The notes under the pieces: generated by a model
Databases searched by the model: none
What the model saw: only the letters and a program-made list of their open reading frames with translations
Told to the model about the DNA's origin: nothing
Shown: positions 1 to 11,100 of the stretch, piece by piece
Layout: every line of letters starts with the position of its first letter
Numbering within the stretch: position 1 is the stretch's first letter
Position numbers and translations under genes: made by a program
DNA from: Algibacter sp. L1A34
Lineage (GTDB): Bacteria > Bacteroidota > Bacteroidia > Flavobacteriales > Flavobacteriaceae
Reading direction: 5' to 3'
Assembly (NCBI RefSeq): GCF_009796805.1
Contig: NZ_CP047029.1
Coordinates: 2,428,501 to 2,492,500 of the forward strand
Length of the DNA: 64,000 nucleotides

Positions 1-36
1 TTTACTTATCTGCTCACATGGCTTTTCTGTAAGTAT

Positions 37-285
37 ATGCAGCCAGTTGAAATTAATAGTCATAATGTTATTAATAACTTAAAAAATAAAGTTGAACTCG
101 TAATTTTAGAAAGTTCGTTTTCTAGAGAATTAAAGCTTGAGTTCGTAAAAGTCCTAAGCGATATTAATAGATTTCTAGTTGAGTCTAGCTATGAGAACAA
201 ACATTTTGTTTTTTCTATTCCTAATAACCATTTATCATTTAATTACAATATGTTAATGAATGAGGTATGGTCTCATAAATCATAG
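37..285 (+). CDS. Hypothetical protein, 82 aa
   Basis: I do not recognise this family. The product is small, mixed in charge, and has no signal peptide or membrane segment. It ends 5 bp before the helicase-like gene at 291 and probably shares its transcript. Position suggests an accessory protein of the replication module of an integrative element, but that is inference. The window starts just upstream, so the promoter cannot be judged. Confidence 0.5.
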   Translation: MQPVEINSHNVINNLKNKVELVILESSFSRELKLEFVKVLSDINRFLVESSYENKHFVFSIPNNHLSFNYNMLMNEVWSHKS

Positions 286-290
286 ATGTT

Positions 291-1337
291 ATGGCTGTAA
301 AAAATAAACAGAAGTTCTGTGATGAAATTAATAAGGAAATCCAGAAGAGAGAAGTGATATTGAACAATAAAAAAGCAGAAAGCGGGTGTCTTATTGTTAA
401 AACGGCTAATCAATGGATTGATGAAGCCAAAAATCGTCCTATTCCAAATATGCTTTTTAGTCAGTTTTGGCATGAAAACGAACTCTGTATTTTATATGCA
501 GATACTAATATAGGTAAGTCTATTTTGGCAGTGCAAATAGCCGATAGCTTAAGTCAAGGGATTGCAATTCCAGGGTTTATTAATGAATGTCTGCCTAAAA
601 AAGTGTTGTATCTAGATTTTGAGCTTTCAGATAAACAATTTGAGAATCGATGTTCAGAGAACTACCAAAACCATTACAATTTTAATACTAATTTTTTAAG
701 GGCAGAAATAAATACTGAGGTGGATATTCCAAAAGAATACAATGGTATTGAAGATTTTTTGACTAAATCTCTTGAAAGTACAATTCTTAAAAGAGATGCA
801 GGTGTTGTGATCATTGATAATTTAACCTTTTTGAAAAGCGATAACGAGCGAGCAAAAGATGCTTTAGTGCTCATGAAGCTTTTAAAACAACTCACTAAGA
901 AGAGTAATGTGTCAATATTAGTATTGGCACATACACCTAAACGTGATGCCTCAAAACCAATAACTAAAAATGATTTAGCAGGGAGTAAAATGTTAATGAA
1001 TTTTTGTGATAGCTCTTTTGCTATTGGAGGAAGTGCTCTGAGTCCCTCGTTAAGGTACTTATTGCAGGTGAAACAGAGAAATACAGAGCACGTGTTTCAC
1101 AATGAAAATGTGATTGTATGTGAGTTAAAAAAGGAGTATAACTTTTTGTCTTTCGGGTTTGTTGAGTATGGATCAGAAAAAGAGCATTTAAAGCAGTCTG
1201 TTTATAATGATGTATCAGAACGTGATGAGTTAATGAAAGATTTAATTAGTCAAGGTATGTCCAACGTTAAAATTGGAGAAGAGTTTGGTTTGTCTGAAGG
1301 GGCTATTAGAAAACGTAAAAAAGCCTTAGGTCTGTAA
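291..1337 (+). CDS. RecA-like/AAA_25 helicase-type ATPase (RepA-like), 348 aa
   Basis: This is probably a hexameric RecA-fold ATPase used for replication of a mobile element. A Walker A motif ADTNIGKS lies at about residues 70-77, and a Walker B-like stretch ending in IIDN lies near residue 170. A later segment with LVLAHTPKR fits the RecA core. The last ~30 residues (SNVKIGEEFGLSEGAIRKR) look like a helix-turn-helix, which is seen in Bacteroidota AAA_25 proteins. It is followed 3 bp later by a small ORF and then by a zinc-finger/TOPRIM protein, giving a helicase-primase pair. The family call is by motif only; a DnaB-type helicase from a decayed element is the alternative reading. Confidence 0.75.
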   Translation: MAVKNKQKFCDEINKEIQKREVILNNKKAESGCLIVKTANQWIDEAKNRPIPNMLFSQFWHENELCILYADTNIGKSILAVQIADSLSQGIAIPGFINECLPKKVLYLDFELSDKQFENRCSENYQNHYNFNTNFLRAEINTEVDIPKEYNGIEDFLTKSLESTILKRDAGVVIIDNLTFLKSDNERAKDALVLMKLLKQLTKKSNVSILVLAHTPKRDASKPITKNDLAGSKMLMNFCDSSFAIGGSALSPSLRYLLQVKQRNTEHVFHNENVIVCELKKEYNFLSFGFVEYGSEKEHLKQSVYNDVSERDELMKDLISQGMSNVKIGEEFGLSEGAIRKRKKALGL

Positions 1338-1340
1338 TCC

Positions 1341-1538
1341 ATGAATGCTAACGATGTATATAATATAGCAAGTGCGCTTCCTAAAGAGGAGTTAGCAAGG
1401 CTATGTAATATGCTCGAAATTAAAACACAACCTAAAAAAAGTATAAAAAGAAAAGTAAAACCATTACCAAGTTTTACGGAGGAAGATGGTATCAGATATT
1501 TATTAGATAATCATTTTAATAAAATAAGAACCCCGTAA
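1341..1538 (+). CDS. Small hypothetical protein, 65 aa
   Basis: The ORF starts 3 bp after the helicase-like gene and is very likely co-transcribed with it. The product is basic in its middle part (KKSIKRKVK) and has no signal peptide or membrane segment. The N-terminal half (DVYNIASALPKEELARLC) is predicted helical and the C-terminal half has aromatic and basic residues. I do not recognise the family. It precedes the perfect inverted repeat at 1547. Confidence 0.5.
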   Translation: MNANDVYNIASALPKEELARLCNMLEIKTQPKKSIKRKVKPLPSFTEEDGIRYLLDNHFNKIRTP

Positions 1539-1546
1539 ACATACCT

Positions 1547-1584
1547 CGTACCACTCGTACCTAATTATAGGTACGAGTGGTACG
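1547..1584. repeat. Perfect 15-bp inverted repeat between helicase and primase genes
   Basis: The arms CGTACCACTCGTACC and GGTACGAGTGGTACG are exactly complementary, with an 8-bp AT spacer. Each arm also contains CGTACC twice. There is no following T-run, so an intrinsic terminator is unlikely. It ends 17 bp before the ATG of the primase-like gene. It could be an operator, an RNA hairpin covering the next ribosome binding site, or an element origin or transfer site. Confidence 0.8.
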
Positions 1585-1601
1585 AAACATAAAATTTGAA
1601 A

Positions 1602-2462
1602 ATGAATTACAAATACACTTTAGATAAAAGCAGTAAAAAATACAAATGTCCATCTTGCGGCAAGAAAACTTTTGTGCGGTATATAGATGTAGAAACAAAT
1701 AATTATATAAATGAAGATTCAGGTAGATGTGATAGAGAAAGTAAATGCCAATATCATAAGTCACCAAAAGGAAATCAACCTTTAGTTAATTGTAATACAC
1801 ATGTTGTACAGCAACTGCCATCGTCTCACAACGAATCTGTTTTAGGCGCTTATGGTCGAAACTATACTAATAATAACTTTATAAGTTATTTATTAAAGTA
1901 CTTTGCACCTGTAGATGTAAAACATGCGATAAAAAAATATTTTATAGGTACTTCCAGCCATTGGTATGGATCAACCATTTTTTGGCAAGTAGATGAACAA
2001 ATGAATATTTGTGCAGGTAAAGTCATGTTGTATGACAATATTACTGGCAAAAGAGTTAAAAAACCATATCCACACATCAATTGGATGCATAAGGTATTAC
2101 AAGTAAAAGGCTTTGTATTGCAGCAATGTCTGTTTGGATTACATAATTTATGTGATTACGATAACAGTAATACGGTTTGTATTGTAGAGTCCGAGAAAAC
2201 AACCATAATTATGAGTATATTATTTCCTCACTGCCTATGGCTAGCTACAGGGTCTAAAGCTAACTTAAAAGAGGAGCTTCTTAAGCCTATAAAAGATTAT
2301 AATATCGTTGTGTTTCCTGATAAAACGGAATTCCAAGATTGGAATACAAGGGTTTTAAGATTACAGAAATCGGAGTTTGCTATAAGTTGTAGTAATCTAT
2401 TAGAAAATAGAGACCTAGAAGATGGTAGTGATTTAGTAGATGTGTTTCTTACCTCTTTGTAA
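1602..2462 (+). CDS. Zinc-finger/TOPRIM primase-like protein (DUF6371-like), 286 aa
   Basis: This is probably an element-encoded primase-like protein. The N-terminus has a zinc-binding arrangement (CPSCGKK near residue 18, later CDRESKCQYH). The C-terminal half resembles a TOPRIM fold, with VCIVESEKT and, further on, VVFPDK supplying the acidic residues. I prefer the ATG at 1602 to the TTG two codons earlier. It sits directly behind the helicase-like gene, as in many Bacteroidota integrative elements. No mobilisation or conjugation genes are visible inside the window on this side. Confidence 0.7.
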   Translation: MNYKYTLDKSSKKYKCPSCGKKTFVRYIDVETNNYINEDSGRCDRESKCQYHKSPKGNQPLVNCNTHVVQQLPSSHNESVLGAYGRNYTNNNFISYLLKYFAPVDVKHAIKKYFIGTSSHWYGSTIFWQVDEQMNICAGKVMLYDNITGKRVKKPYPHINWMHKVLQVKGFVLQQCLFGLHNLCDYDNSNTVCIVESEKTTIIMSILFPHCLWLATGSKANLKEELLKPIKDYNIVVFPDKTEFQDWNTRVLRLQKSEFAISCSNLLENRDLEDGSDLVDVFLTSL

Positions 2463-2604
2463 ATTAATAATTTTAATTGGTTATAATTACGGAAAACCGT
2501 AGTCGTATATCCAACGGATTTCATATTTTTAACGCTCTCCTAATAATTAATTGATAATATCAAGATTATTAAACACAGTAGCGACTTTTGAATAAGATAA
2601 ATTT

Positions 2605-4977
2605 ATGAATAAGAAAGACCTTTCTGAAAGAGATATTTGTACTAAATTTATAAATCCTGCCATTCAAAAAGCAGGTTGGAATATGAGAACACAAGTAAGA
2701 GAAGAAGTTTCTTTTACGGATGGTCGTATTATTGTACAAGGTAAAATGTACACAAGAGGAAAAAGTAAAAGAGCAGATTATATCCTTTATTACAAGTCCA
2801 ATATTCCCATAGCTATAATTGAGGCAAAAGACAATAAAAAAGCCGTTGGACATGGCATGCAACAAGCTTTAGAGTATTCAGGAATTCTGCAAATTCCATT
2901 CGTATTTACTTCCAATGGAGATTCTTTTGTATTTCATGATAAAACAAGATCAGACGGAACTTTGGAAGAAGAATTAACGTTAGATAATTTTCCGTCTCCA
3001 GAAACTTTATGGAACAAGTACTTAAAGCATACAAATATTGATACTCCTGAGGCAAAAGAAATTGTAGAAAAAGACTATTATGCAGATGATAGTGGTATGA
3101 CGCCAAGATATTACCAACAAAATGCGGTGAATAGAACCTTAGAAGCGGTTGCTAAAGGACAAGATAAAATTATCCTTGTCATGGCAACTGGTACAGGAAA
3201 AACGTATACGGCATTTAATATTATTTGGCGTTTATGGAAAACAGGAATCAAGAAACGTATTTTATTTCTTGCCGATAGAAATGCACTTTTAACCCAAACC
3301 AAAAATGGTGATTTTTCTCCTTTTGGTAATGATATTATGCATATCATTAAAAACAGAAAGATTGATAAATCGTATCAAATATACTTTGCATTATACCAGG
3401 GATTAACAAGCACTGATGAAGATAAAAACGCATACAAAGAGTTTAGTAAGGATTTTTTCGACTTAATAGTCATAGATGAGTGTCATAGAGGTTCTGCATC
3501 CGAAGCTTCTGCTTGGAGAGATGTACTAACATATTTTGATTCTGCAACACAAATAGGTTTAACAGCAACACCTAAAGAAACCAAAGATGTTTCTAATATG
3601 GAATATTTTGGAGAACCTGTATATACCTATTCTTTAAAACAAGGTATTTCTGATGGTTTTTTAGCGCCTTATAAAGTAGTAAGAATTACCACGAATGTAG
3701 ATGAAGGTTGGCGTCCTACTGCTGGGTTAATCGATAAATACGGAAATGAAGTAGAAGACCGTATTTACAATTTAAAAGATTATGACAGAAAACTAGCCAT
3801 AGATGAACGCACAGAAGTTGTTGCAAAGAAAATAACGGAATGCTTAAAAGCGACAGATCGTTTTGCAAAAACCATTGTGTTTTGCGTAGATATAGATCAT
3901 GCCAATAGAATGAGACAAGCATTAATAAATGAAAATGCAGACTTAGTAGCGAAGCATTGGAACTATTGTGTAAAAATAACGGGGGATGATGAAGTAGGAA
4001 AACAAGAATTAGATAATTTTACAGATGTAGAGGAACGCTTCCCTGTAATTGCCACTACTTCTAAAATGTTAACTACAGGTATTGATACCAAAATGGTAAA
4101 GGTTATTGTATTGGAATCTAACATACAATCCGTTACAGAATTTAAACAAATTATTGGTAGAGGAACAAGAATACGAGAAGCAGAAGGCAAAGTGTTTTTT
4201 ACCATAATGGATTTTAGAAAAGCTACTAATATTTTTGCAAGACCCGATTTTGATGGTGATCCTGTTCAAATTTATGAGCCTACACCAGACGAACCTGTGG
4301 TACCGCCAGAGGAAGAAGACAATACACAACCTACAAATGGAGAGGAGCCTTTAAATCCAGACGATTTTAGACCTACTAACCCAAACATTGATATTGAAGG
4401 AGGAGAAACCGAAGTAACAAAATACTATGTAAATAATATTCCTGTTTCTGTAGTAAATGAGCGTGTACAGTATTATGGAAAAGACGGAAAGTTAATTACA
4501 GAATCTTTAAAAGATTATTCTAAAAAGAACATAGAAAAAGAGTTTACTTCGCTTGATGATTTTATCCAAAAATGGAATGACTCTGAAAAGAAAGAAGAAC
4601 TCATAAAAGAATTAGCAGAACACGGAGTGTTATTAGAAGCATTACGTGAAGAAGTAGGTCAGGATTTGGATGATTTCGATTTAATCTGTCACATCGCCTT
4701 CGACCAACCTGCATTAACCAGACAAGAACGTGCAAATAACGTGCGCAAACGTAACTACTTTGCTAAATACAGCGAAACGGCACAAAAAGTATTAAATAGT
4801 CTTTTAGATAAATACGAACAAGAAGGTATAACATCTATAGAACAAGGTTCTATTTTAAAAGTACAACCCTTAAACCAAATGGGTTCTGCTGTAGAATTAG
4901 TACGCGCTTTTGGAAAAAAGAAAGATTTTGAACAAGCCATAAAAGAATTAGAAAACGAAATATACAATATAGCTTAA
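2605..4977 (+). CDS. hsdR: Type I restriction enzyme, R subunit (HsdR, EcoEI-like)
   Basis: This is the ATP-dependent translocase/nuclease subunit of a type I restriction-modification complex. The N-terminal nuclease motif ends in AIIEAKDNK at about residues 69-77. The SF2 helicase core follows: ATGTGKT near 193, the Walker B variant DECH near 291, TATP near 320, and motif VI QIIGRGTRI near 514. The C-terminal ~170 residues match the domain that docks R onto the methylase. At 790 aa it has the usual EcoEI-type length. Its stop overlaps the hsdM start in TAATG, which implies translational coupling. All key motifs appear intact. Confidence 0.96.
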   Translation: MNKKDLSERDICTKFINPAIQKAGWNMRTQVREEVSFTDGRIIVQGKMYTRGKSKRADYILYYKSNIPIAIIEAKDNKKAVGHGMQQALEYSGILQIPFVFTSNGDSFVFHDKTRSDGTLEEELTLDNFPSPETLWNKYLKHTNIDTPEAKEIVEKDYYADDSGMTPRYYQQNAVNRTLEAVAKGQDKIILVMATGTGKTYTAFNIIWRLWKTGIKKRILFLADRNALLTQTKNGDFSPFGNDIMHIIKNRKIDKSYQIYFALYQGLTSTDEDKNAYKEFSKDFFDLIVIDECHRGSASEASAWRDVLTYFDSATQIGLTATPKETKDVSNMEYFGEPVYTYSLKQGISDGFLAPYKVVRITTNVDEGWRPTAGLIDKYGNEVEDRIYNLKDYDRKLAIDERTEVVAKKITECLKATDRFAKTIVFCVDIDHANRMRQALINENADLVAKHWNYCVKITGDDEVGKQELDNFTDVEERFPVIATTSKMLTTGIDTKMVKVIVLESNIQSVTEFKQIIGRGTRIREAEGKVFFTIMDFRKATNIFARPDFDGDPVQIYEPTPDEPVVPPEEEDNTQPTNGEEPLNPDDFRPTNPNIDIEGGETEVTKYYVNNIPVSVVNERVQYYGKDGKLITESLKDYSKKNIEKEFTSLDDFIQKWNDSEKKEELIKELAEHGVLLEALREEVGQDLDDFDLICHIAFDQPALTRQERANNVRKRNYFAKYSETAQKVLNSLLDKYEQEGITSIEQGSILKVQPLNQMGSAVELVRAFGKKKDFEQAIKELENEIYNIA

Positions 4978-6407
4978 TGAGTAACATAACAACCAACATA
5001 AAAGGCATACGCGATATTATGCGTAAAGACACAGGAGTAGATGGAGATGCACAACGTATCTCGCAAATGGTGTGGATGCTGTTTATGAAAATTTTTGCCG
5101 ACAAAGAAGAAGAATGGGAAATTACAATAGATAATTACGAAAGCCCAATTCCTGAACATCTTAAATGGCAAAACTGGGCAGCTGACGATGAAGGCTTAAC
5201 AGGTGATGCCTTGATGGAGTTTATAGAAACCGAATTATTCCCTGCTTTAAAAGAGTTGGATATTACCATAAGTCCACAAGCAAAAATTATACGTTCGGTA
5301 TTTGACGATACCTATAACTTTATGAAAAACGGAACACTCTTCCGTCAAGTCATCAATGTTATCAATGAGATTGATTTTAATAGCACCACAGAACGTCATG
5401 TGTTCAATGATATTTATGAGACCATTTTAAAGGACTTACAATCTGCAGGTTCTTCTGGTGAGTATTACACACCAAGAGCGGTAACGCAGTTTATGGTAGA
5501 TATGATAAATCCACAATTAGGAGAAAGCGTATTAGATCCTGCTTGTGGAACAGGTGGTTTTTTAACCTGTACTATTGATGCGGTTCGTAATCAAGTAAAA
5601 ACACCAAAAGATAGAGACGTATTACAAAAATCCATACGTGGTATTGAGAAAAAACCATTACCACATTTACTATGTACCACTAATTTAATGTTACATGGTT
5701 TTGATTTACCAGCAGTACGTAGAGATAATTTACTAAGCAAACCCTATGCAGATTGGGGAGCAAAAGACAAACTAGATATTATACTCTCTAACCCACCTTT
5801 TGGTGGGGTAGAGGAAGATGGTACCGAAACCAACTTCCCTAAAAAGTTTAGAACCAAAGAAACCGCCGATTTATTCTTAGCCTTAATAATTAAGTTGCTC
5901 AAAACCAATGGGCGTTGCGCTATAGTATTACCAGACGGCACTTTGTTTGGCGAAGGGATGAAAACGCGCCTAAAAGAAGAGTTGTTAGACAAATGCTACC
6001 TGCATACCATAGTACGTTTACCAAATGGAGTATTTAATCCATATACAGGTATTAGAACTAATTTGTTGTTTTTTGAAAAAGGCACACCAACCAAAGACGT
6101 TTGGTATTATGAGCATCCTTATCCAGATGGCGTAAAAAGCTATAATAAAGGAAAGCCTATCCATATTAAAGAGTTTGATACAGAAAAGGCGTGGTGGAAT
6201 AATCGTGAAGAAAACACACAAGCTTGGAAAGTCTCTATTGAAGAGATTAAAAAACGAGGTTATAATTTAGATATTAAAAACCCACACCAAGAGCTAGATA
6301 CATTAGCAAGTCCAGAAGTGTTGTTAGAAAAATTTAGAACTACTGAACAAAAAATTTCTAGCATACAAGACGAAATTATAAATGTATTAACTGAAGCTTT
6401 AAAATAA
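4977..6407 (+). CDS. hsdM: Type I DNA methyltransferase, M subunit (HsdM)
   Basis: This is the N6-adenine methyltransferase subunit of the type I system, which uses S-adenosylmethionine. A helical HsdM N-terminal domain (residues ~1-150) precedes the methylase core. That core has the SAM motif VLDPACGTGGF near residue 184 and the catalytic motif NPPFGG near residue 271. Its start overlaps hsdR by one base, and hsdS follows after one base, so the three genes form one operon. Length (476 aa) and motifs are normal. Confidence 0.96.
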   Translation: MSNITTNIKGIRDIMRKDTGVDGDAQRISQMVWMLFMKIFADKEEEWEITIDNYESPIPEHLKWQNWAADDEGLTGDALMEFIETELFPALKELDITISPQAKIIRSVFDDTYNFMKNGTLFRQVINVINEIDFNSTTERHVFNDIYETILKDLQSAGSSGEYYTPRAVTQFMVDMINPQLGESVLDPACGTGGFLTCTIDAVRNQVKTPKDRDVLQKSIRGIEKKPLPHLLCTTNLMLHGFDLPAVRRDNLLSKPYADWGAKDKLDIILSNPPFGGVEEDGTETNFPKKFRTKETADLFLALIIKLLKTNGRCAIVLPDGTLFGEGMKTRLKEELLDKCYLHTIVRLPNGVFNPYTGIRTNLLFFEKGTPTKDVWYYEHPYPDGVKSYNKGKPIHIKEFDTEKAWWNNREENTQAWKVSIEEIKKRGYNLDIKNPHQELDTLASPEVLLEKFRTTEQKISSIQDEIINVLTEALK

Positions 6408-6408
6408 T

Positions 6409-8148
6409 ATGCAGTTACTACAACATTTTAAAGAACTTACGGTTAGACCCAAAAATGCCCAAGAGTTAAAAGGATTGATTTTACAATTGGCAATTCAAGG
6501 AAAGTTAACAGGTAAATGGAGAAGTGAAAATAAAGATATTAAATCTGCTTCTGAATTATTGAAGGAAATAAGAAAAGAAAGAATTCAATTAATTAAAGAA
6601 AAAAAGGTCCGAAAAGGAAAACCTATTCAACCAATAAAAAAGGAAGAAAAATATTTAGAAATACCACAAAATTGGGTTTGGATAAGGCTAATTGAAACAG
6701 GTAATATATTCAACGGTAATAGTGTTAATAAAGCGATTAAAGAATCAAAGTATGAGGGACTTGAAGAGGGCTTACCTTATTTAGGTACTAAAGATGTTAA
6801 TTATGGTTTTGAAGCTTTAAATTATGATAATGGCGTTAAAATACCATTTGATGAGCCTAAGTTTAAAATTGCTCACAAGAATACAGCCTTAATCTGTTCT
6901 GAAGGTGGTAGTGCTGGTAAAAAATGTGGTATTACAACAGAAGATATTTGTTTTGGAAATAAATTATATGCTTTAGAACAGTATGGAGATATTGAATCTG
7001 TTTATATTTTATCAATTTATAAAGCACCTGTTTTCTTTGAGGTTTTTCTAAGTAAAATGACAGGAATAATTGGAGGTGTTTCCATAAATAGTTTTGGAGA
7101 AATACCAATCCCACTTCCGCCACTAGAAGAACAAAAAGAAATTGTAAAAGTAGTAGAAACCCTTTTTAAAGAAGTAGAACAATTAGAGCAATTAACGGTT
7201 GAGCGTATTAGTTTAAAAGAAGACTTTGTTACTTCTGCTTTAAACCAACTTACCACCAATAATGCCAACCAAGAATGGACTTTTTTACAAGAACATTTTA
7301 AAAGTTTCTTTAATGAAACCACCAACATTAAAAAATTACGAGAAACGGTTTTGCAATTAGCTGTACAAGGTAAGTTAACAGCAGATTGGAGAGTAAATAA
7401 TCCAGATACAGAAGATGCTTCTGTTTTGTTAAAACGCATACAAGAAGAGAAAGCGCAACTCATTAAAGACAAAAAAATAAAAAAGGAAAAGGCGTTGCCG
7501 AAAATTACTAAAGAGGAGATTCCTTATGAGTTACCTGAAGGTTGGGTTTGGTGTAGGATGCAGGATGTTTTTAAAGATTTGCGATATGGCACATCAAAAA
7601 AATGTGACTATAAATTAGGAGTGAATCCAGTTTTAAGAATACCAAATTTAAAATATGGAGGAATAGATGTAACAGATTTAAAAACAACTAATCTTTCAGA
7701 AAGAGAATTAAAAGATTTATCATTAGGCAGAGGAGATTTATTAATAATTAGGTCAAATGGCAGTGAAAATTTAGTAGGAAGAAGTTCTGTCGTAACTAAT
7801 GTTGGTGTAGGTTATTCTTTTGCGGGTTATCTCGTTAGATTACAGGTTTTTACTGATTATGTTGAAAGTAGTTATTTACACACAGTGTTAGAATCAGCAA
7901 TGATAAGAACAGCAATTGAAGGACCATTAAGAACAACAAGTGGTGTTAAAAATATTAATAGTACTGAAATTTCAAGATTAATAATACCAATACCTTCTAA
8001 AGAAGAACAAAAAGCCATCGTAGAAAAAGTAAATGCTTTAATGGGTTTATGTGATAGTTTAGAGCAAGAAGTACAACAAAGCCAAGAGCATAGTGAGCAG
8101 TTAATGCAGAGTTGTTTGCGTGAGGTTTTTGCGGGGGAAAGTAATTAA
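6409..8148 (+). CDS. hsdS: Type I restriction specificity subunit (HsdS)
   Basis: HsdS sets the DNA target of the type I complex. It has two half-repeats. Each half begins with a helix of the form LxxLxLQLAxQGKLT (near residues 20 and 309), continues into a target recognition domain, and ends in a conserved segment with a proline-rich turn and EEQKxIV (about 233 and 526). The two recognition domains differ in sequence, so a bipartite asymmetric target is expected. At 579 aa it is slightly long because of Lys/Glu-rich linkers. No silent hsdS copies or recombinase genes lie alongside, so there is no sign of a shuffling system. Confidence 0.93.
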   Translation: MQLLQHFKELTVRPKNAQELKGLILQLAIQGKLTGKWRSENKDIKSASELLKEIRKERIQLIKEKKVRKGKPIQPIKKEEKYLEIPQNWVWIRLIETGNIFNGNSVNKAIKESKYEGLEEGLPYLGTKDVNYGFEALNYDNGVKIPFDEPKFKIAHKNTALICSEGGSAGKKCGITTEDICFGNKLYALEQYGDIESVYILSIYKAPVFFEVFLSKMTGIIGGVSINSFGEIPIPLPPLEEQKEIVKVVETLFKEVEQLEQLTVERISLKEDFVTSALNQLTTNNANQEWTFLQEHFKSFFNETTNIKKLRETVLQLAVQGKLTADWRVNNPDTEDASVLLKRIQEEKAQLIKDKKIKKEKALPKITKEEIPYELPEGWVWCRMQDVFKDLRYGTSKKCDYKLGVNPVLRIPNLKYGGIDVTDLKTTNLSERELKDLSLGRGDLLIIRSNGSENLVGRSSVVTNVGVGYSFAGYLVRLQVFTDYVESSYLHTVLESAMIRTAIEGPLRTTSGVKNINSTEISRLIIPIPSKEEQKAIVEKVNALMGLCDSLEQEVQQSQEHSEQLMQSCLREVFAGESN

Positions 8149-8166
8149 CAATTAAATTTATTAAAA

Positions 8167-11100
8167 ATGGCAGAAGTAAAGATTTCAACTGTAGACAAAT
8201 ATATATTAAACGCAAAGTCACATAATAAATCTGATATTTTTTTAGATAAATTGTCAAGTCTGATATTTTCTTATTTGAACAAGTCAGAAGAAAAAAGTAC
8301 TTCTAATCGAGAACTTTTTGATAAGGGGTTAAATCAAAAAAATAAAAGATTCATCGCTTATTGTTTACTTCGTGTTTACAGTCTAAATTCTTCTTTACTT
8401 ACAGAGGGATTAGTAAAGCATAAAATATTTAAACTGATTGAAGATTCAACACCTGAAGTTTATAAATATTTAAAAATAGATGATAAGACTGAAAGTTATC
8501 AAAAGGAAAGTCATTTAAGTAGTTATGTGACCACAGTTGAAAATAAAATTAATGAAAGCATCATTAAGGAATTTGATCTTCGATCAGTAAAAACATATAG
8601 AAAATCGATATTAGCTTCTATAAATCAAAGGCCAAATAAATTCTTACTTGATGATTTTGCTGATTTTAGTATTGTTAATAAATATTTGGATTTGCTTTTT
8701 GATTTACTTCTTGAATATGTTGAAGGAGATCCAATCAATAAGTATAAAACATATAATCGTATTATCAAATTATTATACAAGATAATAGACTCTTCTGAAG
8801 AAGTTGACACTAAATATAGTATAGATTATTGTTGTAAGCCATTTAAAAAAATTAAAAATGGGCTAATTCAAGATTTTGCAAGTAATCCTAATTCTAAACC
8901 TGCAGATTTACATGTTTTAAAAACCGAAAAAAAGTACCCAATAATTCCGAATGTTAAACATAAATTACAATTCCGAATTGAAAATAAAAGCACAGGTTTT
9001 GCAAACGATACAAAAATGTATATTAAAGATGTAACAAATATTCAATTAATCGAGAGCAGCCAATTCGTCGGTCAAGTTAAGACTTTCGCTTTGCTGAGTT
9101 TTGACTACATAGGAACTAAGGTATCGGATAGTTTGATTATAGAAGGTTTTGTTGAATGGGTTAATTTTGATGGAAAAAAATGTAAAAATGATTTTTTTAT
9201 TGAACTAGATAGTCAAAATTCAAATATTGAATGGCAGCAAATAGAAAGTATTGAGCCGTATGATCTTGAGGCTGTAACAAATGAAGAAGAGTTTATTGGG
9301 AGAAAGAAAATAATTAATGCCTTAAAAAAAATAGGTAAAAAAGTAGGCTCTTCATATATTTTTGGTCAAAGACGTGTTGGGAAAACATCAATTGTTAAAA
9401 CGATACAGTCAAGTATTAAATCTGATAATCTGCTAATAATTTATTTAGAAGCTGGAGACTGGTGTAGTGCAACAAGTCCTCAAAAAAGCATGAATGATTT
9501 AGGGAGAAAAATTTGTAATAAGATTATCAAATCACATATAAAATATAAATATTTATCGGTCCCAGAATTCAGTGGTTCATTTAATAGTATTACAGATTTT
9601 TTAGATGAAATTTCGGAAATAGATTCTGAATATAAAGTTTTAATTATTTTAGATGAATTTGATAGAATTACAAATAATCTACTTTATCCTGGAGATATTG
9701 CTAAATCCTTTCTTTTAACAATTCGCTCAATTAGTAATAGAGATCAATTTGGTTTTGTGCTAGTTGGTGGAGAAAAGATGGAATATATTTTAAGCCAATG
9801 GCAGGAGTTTAATAAATTCAAGCCTATAAGAATAGATTATTTTGACAAAAAATCTGAATGGGAAGATTTTAAAAATTTAATTAGAATACCAGTAAAAGGC
9901 ATGATAGAGATTTCTGATAAAGCAATTGATTATTTATATAAGCAAACTTCTGGAAATCCTTATTTCACAAAAAAAATATGCATCGAATTATTTCAGTTAA
10001 TGGTTGAAAACAGAGATAGTCATGCAACAGAAGAGGAAACAAAACAAGCGACTCAAAACGCAAGAAGTAGTAATAATATCGCAGCTACTGATTTTTCTCA
10101 TTTTTGGATGGATGGTATAAAAGAAAAGGAAGCAAAGGAAGAGGAGATTTCAATTAATAGACGTAAAGTTTTGTTGGCATTAGGTCAGTTACTAGAAAGT
10201 AAGATAAAAACAACAAAACAATCTGTTATTGATAAATCTATGGCAAGTGGGTTAAACGTTTTAGAGGCTGAAAAAACTTTAGATGAATTTGTTCAAAGAA
10301 AAATAATTAAAATCGATACAAACGAGTATAGTTTTGTTGTCAAGTTTTTTGAAGATTGGTTAATTTCACATGGATTAAACAAAATCATTACTACTTTTGA
10401 AGAAGAGCAAAGGTTAATTCTTAGAAAACAATATGAGGATACAATCAAAGTAAGTTCCAGCGAAATAAATTTATTGGCACAAAGTTGGCCTAACTATAGG
10501 AGTAACAAGGTTTCGAATGATGCAATCAGATCATGGTTAGAACAATTTGGAGGTTTTGAAGAACAACGTAGTGTTTTTGGATTATTGAGTAACCTAAAGG
10601 TTTATGATACAAATGAAGTAAGGGAAAAAATGGAAGACTTATTTCATGAAGTTAGAAAAGAAATTGCAAAAAGCAAAAAAATAGTTTATAAAGAGCAAGG
10701 GAAATTAAAGAGAGATGATATTTTAGTTAGTTATCTTGATAAAAATCCGGCTAAAAGTGGTCCGGAATATGCTAAAATATTTGTTGAAACAAACAATATT
10801 TATAAGGATAATTCTACTAATCCAGATAAGATTGATAGGAAACTTATTGAATTAAAAAATATTAATTCTTTAGTTTTTGTAGATGATTTTGTCGGTAGCG
10901 GTAATAGTATTATTGAAAATTTAAAACCAATTTTACTCGTTAATAAAGATGAAATAAAAAAACGAAATATAATTGTTATAATTGGTGTAATAACAGGATT
11001 TGAAGAAGCGAAACACAAAATATTGAAATTCGCAAAGAAAGAAGAGTTTGCAATTGAAGTTAAATTACTAGATCCATTAAATAATAATGATAAATGTTTT

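Noticed and set aside
4069-4329. Minus-strand ORFs over hsdR and hsdM, such as 4069-4329 and 4850-5104
   Set aside because: They are antisense to strongly supported restriction genes and have no features of their own.
7017-7472. 151-aa minus-strand ORF
   Set aside because: It lies fully antisense to hsdS, which has clear homology features; the ORF is a shadow.
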